DNA from: Polyangiaceae bacterium
Lineage (GTDB): Bacteria; Myxococcota_A; Polyangia; Polyangiales; Polyangiaceae
Assembly: GCA_016712345.1 (NCBI GenBank)
Contig: JADJRH010000011.1
Location: 1,984,001-2,048,000 of the forward strand
Length of the DNA: 64,000 nucleotides
Direction: 5' to 3'
The notes below the pieces were generated by a model. The model was not told the origin of the DNA. It did no database searches and saw only the letters and a program-made list of their open reading frames with translations. Of this stretch, positions 42,253-50,949 are shown piece after piece (positions within the stretch are counted from its first letter, which is position 1; each line of letters opens with the position of its first letter). The position numbers were made by a program, and so were the translations under genes.

Positions 42253-44312
42253 TTGGTCACTTTCGCACGTTGCTTTCGGCGATTGCTGCCGACCCGGATC
42301 GGCCCGTTTCAGCGTTGCCGTTGCTCACAGCCGAAGAACGCGACCAACTGATCCACGGGTGGAACGCCACGCAGGCGGAGTACCCGCGCGACACTTGTGT
42401 ACACAATCTGATCCTCGCCCGCGCTTCAGAAAAACCCGACGCGTCGGCGGTAGAATTCGGCGGCCAAACGCTCACGTACCGCCAGTTGAGCGAGCGATCC
42501 GCGGCACTCGCCGCCCATCTCCGGTCACTCGGCGTGAGGGCCGGCCATCGCGCGGCGGTGTTCGTCGACCGTTCGCTCGACATGGTGATCGCGCTCCTGG
42601 CGGTGTTGCGCTCGGGAGCCGCCTACGTTCCGCTTGACCCGGCATTTCCGCGCGAGCGAGTGGCTTTTATGCTCTCGGACGCGCGCGTTTCGGCGGTGAT
42701 CACGCAGGAACATCTCGTGGCCGACCTCGGCGACCAAGCGTGTCCCGTGGTGGTTGTCGACGACGTTGCAAATCCTTCAAACGCCGCCGCGCTTGAATTG
42801 GAGGCTGTTTCAAGCGAATCACCGGCATATTTAATCTACACCTCCGGCTCAACGGGCAAGCCCAAGGGGGTGGTGGTACCGCATCGCGCGCTCGTGAACT
42901 TTCTCACCGGCATGCGCGCCGAACCCGGCTTTTCAGAGGGCGATCGTCTGCTCGCCGTCACCACGCCGTCGTTCGATATCGCCGGCCTCGAAGTGTACCT
43001 TCCACTCATTTGCGGTGGCACATGTGTGATTTCACCGCGCGAAACAACGGTCGATGGGCCAGCGTTGCTCGAACTCCTCAAACAGTCGCGAGCCACGGTG
43101 ATGCAGGCCACCCCCGCCACCTGGCGTCTCCTCATCGAAGCCGGCTGGGAAGGACCGTCGGATCTGAAGGTTTTGTGCGGCGGTGAAGCGTGGCCACCCA
43201 ACCTTGCAGCGCAGCTTTTGGACCGAGCGCGCGACGTTTGGAACATGTACGGGCCCACCGAAACAACCATCTGGTCCACGTGCGATCGCGTTGAGAGCCC
43301 GCACTTGGTCACGCCTGGCAAGCCCATCGCCAACACCCAGGTGTACATTCTCGATGGTCTTCTAGAACCCGTGCCCATCGGTGTTTCCGGTGAGCTTTTC
43401 ATCGCCGGGCACGGCCTTGCGGAGGGGTATTTTGAACGGCCGGAACTCACAGCCGAGCGCTTTGTGCCCAACCCATTTCGGCCGGGCGAACGAATGTACC
43501 GCACCGGTGATGTTGCGCGTCGGCTGGCCACCGGTCGGCTCCAATATTTGCGCCGCACAGATCACCAGGTGAAAGTGCGCGGGTTTCGCATTGAACTTGG
43601 GGAGATCGAAAGCGCGCTGGCCGGTTTGCCCGCCGTTCGCCAAGCTGTTGCGGCGGTTCGCGATGACGGCTCCGGCGACAGGCGCATCGTAGCGTACGTG
43701 GTGTTTCACGCGGGGCAAACCCTCACAGCAAGCGAAATGCGAAAGGCCCTCAGAAACTCCCTGCCCGACTACATGTTGCCCCACTTGTTCGTCGACTTGC
43801 CCGAACTGCCCCTCACTCAAAACGGCAAAATCGATCGAAAAGCCTTGCCTTTCCGAGAAACCGTGGCGCCTGTGGATGAATACACGCCCCCCAAAACGCC
43901 GATGCAGCGCTTGGTGGCTGAGATTTTCACCGACGTTCTGAAGGTGGAGCGCGTTGGGCTGCGCGACAACTTCTTTGATCTCGGCGGGCACTCGCTGCTT
44001 TCAATGCAGGTGGCTCACAGAATCGAAACGCGCACAGGGCACCGGCTAAACCCGCGATCGCTTGTATTCCAAAACGTTGAGCAACTGGCTGCCGAGTGCG
44101 CCGGTGGGCCCGAAATCGATACTCCCTCGGCGGCCCCATCAACGTCCGCGCCGTCCGGGGGGATCGCTGCCACTGCGGCGCCCGCCCCCATCACCCCGCC
44201 CGCCGCTTCCCCTTCGCCGGCCGCCGCCGCCACACCCCCACCCAAGGCACCCGCCGAGCCGCTCACCAAAAAACTCTGGGGCGCGTTCAAGTCCAAGCTG
44301 CTGGGGAGTTGA
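42204..44312 (+). CDS. NRPS, adenylation and carrier domain portion
   Basis: About 702 aa continuing from the frameshift. The adenylation core motifs are intact: YLIYTSGSTGKPKG, MYGPTETTIW, YRTGDVAR, QVKVRGFRIELGE and NGKIDRKAL. The carrier domain follows (LRDNFFDLGGHSLLSM, phosphopantetheine Ser). By eye the specificity pocket reads D-I-L-Q-C-G-M-I-W-K, close to codes reported for glycine; this is tentative. A Pro/Ala/Ser tail ends LTKKLWGAFKSKLLGS, perhaps a docking element. No thioesterase domain. The hydrolase gene begins 8 bp later. Confidence 0.9.
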   Translation, partial: LEYSEDLFERDSAERLIGHFRTLLSAIAADPDRPVSALPLLTAEERDQLIHGWNATQAEYPRDTCVHNLILARASEKPDASAVEFGGQTLTYRQLSERSAALAAHLRSLGVRAGHRAAVFVDRSLDMVIALLAVLRSGAAYVPLDPAFPRERVAFMLSDARVSAVITQEHLVADLGDQACPVVVVDDVANPSNAAALELEAVSSESPAYLIYTSGSTGKPKGVVVPHRALVNFLTGMRAEPGFSEGDRLLAVTTPSFDIAGLEVYLPLICGGTCVISPRETTVDGPALLELLKQSRATVMQATPATWRLLIEAGWEGPSDLKVLCGGEAWPPNLAAQLLDRARDVWNMYGPTETTIWSTCDRVESPHLVTPGKPIANTQVYILDGLLEPVPIGVSGELFIAGHGLAEGYFERPELTAERFVPNPFRPGERMYRTGDVARRLATGRLQYLRRTDHQVKVRGFRIELGEIESALAGLPAVRQAVAAVRDDGSGDRRIVAYVVFHAGQTLTASEMRKALRNSLPDYMLPHLFVDLPELPLTQNGKIDRKALPFRETVAPVDEYTPPKTPMQRLVAEIFTDVLKVERVGLRDNFFDLGGHSLLSMQVAHRIETRTGHRLNPRSLVFQNVEQLAAECAGGPEIDTPSAAPSTSAPSGGIAATAAPAPITPPAASPSPAAAATPPPKAPAEPLTKKLWGAFKSKLLGS

Positions 44313-44319
44313 GAGCGCC

Positions 44320-45108
44320 GTGGACCCCATTCACTTTGGCACTTCCGCTCGAACCTTGTTCGGCATTGTTCACGCTGCCCAGGCCCCCGCAAGAAGTGTG
44401 GGCGTGGTGCTGTGCAACCCCCTCGGACAAGAAGCCATCCGAGCGCAGCGCGCTTATCGCCAGCTCGCCATGGCCCTCGCCAAAGAACGCTTCTCCACGC
44501 TTCGATTTGACTATTACGGCACCGGCGATTCGGCCGGCGAGTCGAACGAGGGCACTCTCGATCAATGGGTCGACGACGTGCGCACCGCCGCCGACGAGCT
44601 GAAAGACACTGCCGGCGTCACGCGTGTGTCGCTGATTGGGCTCCGATTGGGCGCAACGTTGGCTCTCCGCGCAGCGCAGGGCCGCGCCGGAATTGACACC
44701 GTTGTGCTCTGGGATCCGGTGTTGTCCGGCGCGGCCTACCTGGATGAACTTCGCGCGGCCCATCGTGAATACCTGGAGCGCGAACTGGGCCACGAGCCCG
44801 ATGTGCGCGCCGGCCGCAGAGACTTTGCGACACGCGGCGAAGTCCTCGGCTTTCCGCTCACCCCCCAAATGGAAAACGCCCTTTTGTCGCTCAAAATAGC
44901 AAACGTGTCGGCCGTCGCCTTGCTCAACCGGCTGGTGCTTGTTTCATCGCAGTCGCTCCACAAGCCCGAAGTCGACCGGTTGGCGGCGCTCGCCAAGTCG
45001 TTTCGCCACGAGGTCGTCTCGGCTGAGCAGTGGAACTCGGACGAAGCGATGAATGCCGCCACCGTGCCCACTCGCATTCTCCAAGCCCTGATTGCCGCGC
45101 TTACCTGA
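44320..45108 (+). CDS. Alpha/beta hydrolase of the NRPS/PKS locus
   Basis: 262 aa from the GTG at 44320, 8 bp after the NRPS stop. The fold is shown by VGVVLCNPLGQEAIRAQRAY, RFDYYGTGDSAGE and SLIGLRLGATLALRAA. The expected GxSxG nucleophile elbow reads GLRLG, with Arg in place of Ser, as in the group of hydrolases often found beside exosortase systems. It may serve as an off-loading or editing partner because neither synthase has a thioesterase, but catalysis without the Ser is uncertain. Confidence 0.82.
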   Translation: MDPIHFGTSARTLFGIVHAAQAPARSVGVVLCNPLGQEAIRAQRAYRQLAMALAKERFSTLRFDYYGTGDSAGESNEGTLDQWVDDVRTAADELKDTAGVTRVSLIGLRLGATLALRAAQGRAGIDTVVLWDPVLSGAAYLDELRAAHREYLERELGHEPDVRAGRRDFATRGEVLGFPLTPQMENALLSLKIANVSAVALLNRLVLVSSQSLHKPEVDRLAALAKSFRHEVVSAEQWNSDEAMNAATVPTRILQALIAALT

Positions 45109-45219
45109 GGCGGACTTCAGCCTCAAAACCCGCAAGTATTGCAGCATTTTGCCCTTGACCTGAAGAGCGGCTTTCAGGCACCCTGAAAGGCTCAACAAAG
45201 CGTATTCCGGGGTACGTTC

Positions 45220-48200
45220 ATGAACTCACTTGCGAACGGTACCGATCTCGCCGTGGTTGGCATGGCGGGGCGGTTTCCGGGGGCGCCCAATCTCACCATT
45301 TTTTGGCAAAACCTGTGCGGCGGCTTCGACGCGATCCGGCCGCTCAGTGAAGCCGAGCTTCTCGCCGCGGGTGAAGATCCCGAGCAGCTGCGTGACCCGG
45401 CGTACGTTCGGGCCTGCCCGGTTCTCGACGGATTGGACATGTTCGACGCCGCGTTTTTCGGGTGGAACCCACGCGATGCCGCCATCACCGATCCGCAGCA
45501 CCGCGTGTTTTTAGAGCTGGCCTGGGAGGCCTTTGAAAACGCGGCAATCGACGTTTCCAAACACGTGGGACCGGTTTCTGTCTTCGCAGCGTGCGGAATG
45601 AACAGCTACATGATGTACAACCTCGTGACCAACCGCGAGGTGATGGAAACGGTGGGTGAATGGCTGGTGCGCCACACCGGCAATGACATGAATTTTCTCG
45701 CCACGCGCGTCTCATACGAGCTGGACCTGCGGGGCCCGAGCATGACAGTTCAAACGGCCTGCTCGTCGGCGCTTGTGGCCATTCACGCCGCTTGTCAAAG
45801 CCTGCTCAACGGTGAAAGCGACCTCGCGCTCGCCGGCGGCTGCACCATTTTGCTGCCCCATGGCCGCGGTTATTTGCACAAAGAGGGTGAGATCTTGTCT
45901 CCCGATGGCAAATGCCGCCCGTTTGATGCGCGCTCAGCGGGCACGGTGTTCGGCAGCGGCGGAGGCTGCGTTGTTCTGCGGCGGCTCGACGACGCGGTGG
46001 CCTCGGGGGATCACATCTACGCGGTGATCAAAGGCTCCGCCGTCAACAACGACGGTGCTCAAAAGGTCGGCTATCTCGCGCCGAGTGTGGAAGGGCAGGC
46101 CGCCGCGGTATCCGAGGCGCTGGCCCTCACCGGCATCGATCCTGAAACCATCGGCTACGTGGAGGCCCATGGCACCGCCACCGAGATCGGCGACCCCATC
46201 GAGATCGCCGCGCTCACGCAGGCGTATCGCGCTCACACCGAGAAAAAAGGCTTTTGCGCGATCGGCTCGCTCAAATCCAACATGGGCCACCTGGGTGAAG
46301 CGGCCGGCGTCGCGGGCTTTATAAAAACTGCGCTCGCCCTTAAAAACAAGCGGATCCCACCGTCGCTCCACTACGAAAGGCCCAATCCGCACATCGACTT
46401 TGCCAACAGCCCGTTCTTCGTCAACAGCCGGCTGAGCGAGTGGGCCCAACACGGGGATGAACCGCGACGCGCCGGCATCACAGCGCTCGGCGCGGGCGGC
46501 ACCAATGTACACGTCATCGTCGAAGAGGCTCCGGCCGCCGCGCCCTCGGGGCCTTCACGCGATCACCAACTTATCGTTTTATCCGCAAAAACGCCCGCGG
46601 CGCTTGATGCCGCCACCGCAAACCTGGGAGCGTACCTGCGCAACAATCCAAGCGTCGCGCTCGCCGACGTGGCGTACACACTCCACGTCGGCCGCCGCGC
46701 CATGCCATGTCGTCGAGCGCTTGTGTGCCGCGCCGACGCGCGCTCCGGCGCCGTCACCGCGCTTGAAGCGCTCGATCCGGGCCAACTTCTCACGGCAACG
46801 GTGCCTGCGGGCGACCCATCGGTGGTTCTCATGTTCCCCGGCGGCGGCGCGCAATACGCGTCCATGGGCGCCGATCTCTACGCCTCCGAAGAGGTGTACC
46901 GCGAGAGCATTGACGCATGCCTCGACATCGCACGGCGCTTGGGCTTGGCCGACCTGCGTTCGCTCCTTTTTCCCAAACCCGCCGAGGCTGAAGCGGCCAC
47001 AAAGCGCCTCGAAAGCCCGTCGCTCGCGCTCCCGGCGCTCTTCGCCACCGAATACGCGCTCGCCAAATTGCTTTTTTCGTGGGGCATTGAACCTGCCGCG
47101 ATGATCGGCCACAGCATGGGTGAATACGTTGCCGCTTGCCTTGCCGATGTGTTCTCCCTGCGCGACGGCATGGCACTCGTGGCGCTTCGAGGCCGACTGT
47201 TTGAAACGCTTCCCCGCGGCGCGATGCTGAGCGTGCCATTGCCCGAAGCCGAGGCCCGCGCCCACATGGGGCCCGACCTATCGTTCGCCGCGATCAACGG
47301 GCCATCGCTTTGCGTTGTGTCCGGGCCTGCGCCCGCCGTCGATCAGCTTGAAAAAAAGCTTTCCAATGCCGGCGTGGACACAACACGTGTACACATCGAC
47401 GTGGCTGCCCACTCATCCATGTTGGAGCCGATTCTCCCCGAATTTGAGCGCTTCTGCCGCACCATCGTGCTCCGCGCCCCCAAGACCCCGTACGTTTCCA
47501 ACCTCACAGGCACGTGGATCACCGAGGCCCAAGCCACCGACCCCACGTATTGGGTTCGGCATTTGCGCCATACAGTCCGCTTTGCCGACGGCCTGGCAAC
47601 CCTTCTTTCCGAGCCCGGGCGAGTGCTTGTTGAAGTGGGCCCCGGCCGCACCCTCAGCAGTCTCGCGCAGCAACAACCTCAAAAACCCCGTGCCGCGCTG
47701 TCCACGGTGCGCCATCCGTCCGCGCTCGGGTCCGACGTGGCGGTGTTGCTTACCGCCCTCGGGCGCCTATGGCTTGCCGGCGTCGAGCCCGATTGGACAC
47801 TTTTCTACCAACGCCAAGAACGGCGCCGCCTTCCGCTGCCCACCTATCCATTTCAACGCAAACGCCACTGGATTGATGCGCCCTCGCGCAACACGTCCCT
47901 TGCTCCCTCCGGCGCCTCTCGGGTCAAACCCGGTGAGCTGCGAAAGCGCCCCGACATTGCCAACTGGTTTCATCTCCCATCGTGGAAACGAACCTTGCCG
48001 CCGACGGGCGGCGCCGCGCCCGAGGGCCCCTCGCTCGTGTTCCTTGACGCATGTGGCCTTGGCGAAGCGATCGCCTCTCGTTTGCCAAGTTCCGTGCGAG
48101 TCACCCCAGGGGAGCGCTTTGGGCGCGGCGCCGACGGAGTGTACACCATTCGCCCGAGCGTTCGCGCAGACCTCGAAGCGCTCTGGAAGGACCTGCAAAC

Positions 48201-50931
48201 CCGTCGGCAACTCCCCACCAAAATTCTTCACTTGTGGGCGCTCACCCAAGAGCCGGTCATGCCGCTCGGCGCCGCGCAAAGCCTTCTTTTCGACAGCCTC
48301 TTTTTGCTCGGTCAAGTCCTCTCGCAAGAAGAGCACTCCGCCGATCTGACCGTTGTCTCCAATCACCTCCACGACGTGGCGGGGGAGGGGAGCGTCGTCG
48401 CCGAAAAGTCGCTTTTGCTCGGCCCTTGCCGCGTTATGCCGCGTGAAATGCCGGGCGTCCGCGTTCGAAGCGTGGACGTTGTGTTGCCGCCGGTAGACCG
48501 CCGCGCGTTGGTTCTTGAACAACTCCTGGCCGAACTGAATCAGCCGCCCGGCGCGCCGATTGTGGCCTATCGCGGCCGGGATCGATGGGTGCAAACCTTT
48601 GAGCACGTCCACATTCCGCCGGCAAAAAGCACTCCTCGTATTCGAAACGGGGGAGTGTTTTTGATCACCGGCGGCCTCGGCGGAATTGGAATGGAGCTGG
48701 CAGAAGACCTCGCGCGGGCAGCCAACAACGCAAAGCTCGTGTTGATCGCGCGCACGCCCCCACCCCCCGCAGACAAATCGCCAAATCTGCTTGAAACCGA
48801 GCCTGACAGCCCAGCGGCTCGCCGCGTTCAGCGGATATTGGCCCTTCAAAAGTTGGGCGCCGAAGTGGTTGTTGAAGCCGCCGACGTGCGAGACCCAGCG
48901 CAGGTGGAAGCCGTGGTCCGCCGAGCGCGCGAGCGGTTTGGCGCTGTGCACGGCGTGATTCACGCGGCCGGCGCCATCGACGACGGCTTGATGGTCATGA
49001 AAACGCTCGAAAGCGCCCACGCCGTGCTCGGTGCAAAGGTAGAGGGCGCTTTGGCGCTTGAAGCGGCGCTGCGAGGACAGCCGCTTGACTTCTTTGTCCT
49101 GTTTTCGTCGGTGTCGTCGCTGCTCGGTTTGCAGGGCCAGGTCGACTACGCCGCCGCCAATGCGTTTTTGGACGCGTTTGCCCGCGTGTGGACACAGCGC
49201 GAGGTTTCGCCCGCCGTCGCCGTCAACTGGGGTGCTTGGCAAAACGTGGGCATGGTGGTCAGCATCGCGTCGCATCAGCGCCCCGCGGCCGCACCAACAG
49301 GTGAAGGACGGCCCACCGATCACCCCCTGCTCGAAAGGGCTTTTGCATCCGCGGGCGAGGTTGTGTACACAACAACCCTCCGGCGTGAAGACGTTTGGCT
49401 CCTACGCGAACATGTGATTCGCGGCGCCGAAGCGTTGATTCCCGGCACCGGCCACCTGGAGATCGCGCGTGCTGCGCTTGAATTGTCGGCCGAACCCGCG
49501 CTGATAAACCCGGCCACCGGAGCGCCCAAAGCCCGCGCAGTAGAAATTCGCGACCTTGTATTTCTGGCCCCCCTCGCGGTGAAATCCGGCGAAAGCCGCA
49601 CCATGCGTGTCACATTGCACCGCTCCACGTCGGAGTTGACTATCTCCAGCCTTACCACCGATCACCCCCCCGGCGAAGCGCCCGTGGTCCACGTGAAAGC
49701 CCACGTGGCGCACGTGGAAATGCCACACTCAGCCTCCATTCAGCCTGACAAAATTCGCGAGCGATGCCCCACGCGTGAAACACCGCGCGATCGCTTCATG
49801 AATCAAACATTCCTCGATTTCGGGCCTCGTTGGGCCAATATCCGTGAATGCTCGTACGGAACCGGCGAGGCATTGTTGAATCTGGAGCTGGGGGCAGAAT
49901 GGGAAGGTGACCTTGCCGTGTTCAAGCTGCATCCGGCTCTGCTCGACATGGCAACCGGTTCGGCGCAGGCCCTTATTCCAGGCTTTGATCGCGAAAAAGA
50001 CTTCTTCGTGCCGTTTTCGTACGGGCGCGTTCTCCTTCGCAGTGGGCTGCCACGCCGATTGTGGAGCCATGTTCAACTCGGAGAAGCCACCGCCGACACC
50101 GCCACCTTTCAGGTGACCCTTGCCGCCGAAGACGGCACCGCAATCGCTCACATTCAAGACTTTGTCATGCGCCGCGTGCGCGATCGAACCACCATGGCCG
50201 GCGGCAGTCGCACCGGTTCTACCCATACGGGTGCCGGTTCTACCCACGCCGAGTCTACCCATGCCGGTTCTACCCACGCCGATTCTACCCATGCCGGTGG
50301 AGGTTCTACCCATGGGAAGGTTGCGGCCCCGGATCGCGGTGGTGCGCCGCAAACTTCCATCCCCCATGCCGCGGATACCGCACTCACAGTATTCACACAA
50401 GGCATGTTGCCGGCTGAAGGTTTGGACGTGTTTCACCGCATCCTTGCCGCCAACGTGGCGCCCCAGATCATCGCCACATCCATTGATCTCGACGATTGGA
50501 TGGCGAGCGCCGGAGCGCCGGATCGCCCCGCGCCCGAGGCAACCTCAGACTCTCAAACAGCCACACCGCGCGCCGCGCGACCGGGGTTGAGTACACCTTT
50601 CGTTGCACCCCGCGATGACTTGGAAAAGGCCATAGCCGAAATCTGGCAAAAGATGTTGGGGCTCGAACAGGTCGGCGTTCACGACGACTTTTTTGAGGTC
50701 GGCGGCTATTCGTTGCTGCTCACTCAAACGGCTACCCGCGTTCGAAAAATGGCCGGGGTAGATATCCCCCTTCGAAGCCTGTTTGCGCGGCCCACCATTG
50801 ACCAAATCGCCGCCGAAATTCGCAAAGCGCGCGGAGGCGCCGCACCTAAACAAGGCTCCCCCATGACAGCCGTTTCGCGCGACGCCTACCGGGTAAAGCG
50901 CTCAGAAGTGGGTAGTTCCAAAAAAACCTGA
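45220..50931 (+). CDS. Type I polyketide synthase, KS-AT-KR-DH-ACP
   Basis: 1903 aa. KS, residues about 8-430: VQTACSSALVAIH (Cys about 179), VEAHGTATEIGD and LKSNMGHLGEA. AT, about 530-850: FPGGGAQYASMG, GHSMGEYVAACLA (Ser) and VAAHSSMLEPIL, more malonyl- than methylmalonyl-like. A structural half-KR follows (DLEALWKDLQTRRQLP), then the catalytic KR at about 1145-1340: LITGGLGGIGME, FSSVSSLLG, VDYAAANAF; HAAGAIDD suggests B-type stereochemistry. DH at about 1385-1640: LREHVIRGAEALIPG (His) and LHPALLDMATG (Asp). ACP near 1830: FFEVGGYSLLLTQ. There is no ER or TE. The KR-before-DH order differs from the standard module. A Ser-Thr-His-Ala repeat linker lies at about 1665-1698. Confidence 0.94.
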   Translation: MNSLANGTDLAVVGMAGRFPGAPNLTIFWQNLCGGFDAIRPLSEAELLAAGEDPEQLRDPAYVRACPVLDGLDMFDAAFFGWNPRDAAITDPQHRVFLELAWEAFENAAIDVSKHVGPVSVFAACGMNSYMMYNLVTNREVMETVGEWLVRHTGNDMNFLATRVSYELDLRGPSMTVQTACSSALVAIHAACQSLLNGESDLALAGGCTILLPHGRGYLHKEGEILSPDGKCRPFDARSAGTVFGSGGGCVVLRRLDDAVASGDHIYAVIKGSAVNNDGAQKVGYLAPSVEGQAAAVSEALALTGIDPETIGYVEAHGTATEIGDPIEIAALTQAYRAHTEKKGFCAIGSLKSNMGHLGEAAGVAGFIKTALALKNKRIPPSLHYERPNPHIDFANSPFFVNSRLSEWAQHGDEPRRAGITALGAGGTNVHVIVEEAPAAAPSGPSRDHQLIVLSAKTPAALDAATANLGAYLRNNPSVALADVAYTLHVGRRAMPCRRALVCRADARSGAVTALEALDPGQLLTATVPAGDPSVVLMFPGGGAQYASMGADLYASEEVYRESIDACLDIARRLGLADLRSLLFPKPAEAEAATKRLESPSLALPALFATEYALAKLLFSWGIEPAAMIGHSMGEYVAACLADVFSLRDGMALVALRGRLFETLPRGAMLSVPLPEAEARAHMGPDLSFAAINGPSLCVVSGPAPAVDQLEKKLSNAGVDTTRVHIDVAAHSSMLEPILPEFERFCRTIVLRAPKTPYVSNLTGTWITEAQATDPTYWVRHLRHTVRFADGLATLLSEPGRVLVEVGPGRTLSSLAQQQPQKPRAALSTVRHPSALGSDVAVLLTALGRLWLAGVEPDWTLFYQRQERRRLPLPTYPFQRKRHWIDAPSRNTSLAPSGASRVKPGELRKRPDIANWFHLPSWKRTLPPTGGAAPEGPSLVFLDACGLGEAIASRLPSSVRVTPGERFGRGADGVYTIRPSVRADLEALWKDLQTRRQLPTKILHLWALTQEPVMPLGAAQSLLFDSLFLLGQVLSQEEHSADLTVVSNHLHDVAGEGSVVAEKSLLLGPCRVMPREMPGVRVRSVDVVLPPVDRRALVLEQLLAELNQPPGAPIVAYRGRDRWVQTFEHVHIPPAKSTPRIRNGGVFLITGGLGGIGMELAEDLARAANNAKLVLIARTPPPPADKSPNLLETEPDSPAARRVQRILALQKLGAEVVVEAADVRDPAQVEAVVRRARERFGAVHGVIHAAGAIDDGLMVMKTLESAHAVLGAKVEGALALEAALRGQPLDFFVLFSSVSSLLGLQGQVDYAAANAFLDAFARVWTQREVSPAVAVNWGAWQNVGMVVSIASHQRPAAAPTGEGRPTDHPLLERAFASAGEVVYTTTLRREDVWLLREHVIRGAEALIPGTGHLEIARAALELSAEPALINPATGAPKARAVEIRDLVFLAPLAVKSGESRTMRVTLHRSTSELTISSLTTDHPPGEAPVVHVKAHVAHVEMPHSASIQPDKIRERCPTRETPRDRFMNQTFLDFGPRWANIRECSYGTGEALLNLELGAEWEGDLAVFKLHPALLDMATGSAQALIPGFDREKDFFVPFSYGRVLLRSGLPRRLWSHVQLGEATADTATFQVTLAAEDGTAIAHIQDFVMRRVRDRTTMAGGSRTGSTHTGAGSTHAESTHAGSTHADSTHAGGGSTHGKVAAPDRGGAPQTSIPHAADTALTVFTQGMLPAEGLDVFHRILAANVAPQIIATSIDLDDWMASAGAPDRPAPEATSDSQTATPRAARPGLSTPFVAPRDDLEKAIAEIWQKMLGLEQVGVHDDFFEVGGYSLLLTQTATRVRKMAGVDIPLRSLFARPTIDQIAAEIRKARGGAAPKQGSPMTAVSRDAYRVKRSEVGSSKKT
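50214..50312 (+). repeat. Minisatellite in the PKS inter-domain linker
   Basis: Six copies of ctaccca(t/c) spaced 14-22 bp apart, each inside gsTH-coding units, giving a Gly/Glu/Asp-Ser-Thr-His-Ala linker between DH and ACP. The core octamer TCTACCCA also recurs elsewhere in the window, in coding and non-coding DNA and on both strands. Confidence 0.85.
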
Positions 50932-50949
50932 ACGGTCCCGCGTGGCCAC

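Noticed and set aside
47767..49323. 518-aa open frame antisense to the PKS
   Set aside because: Shadow of a well-supported PKS reading frame; no domain or signal visible.
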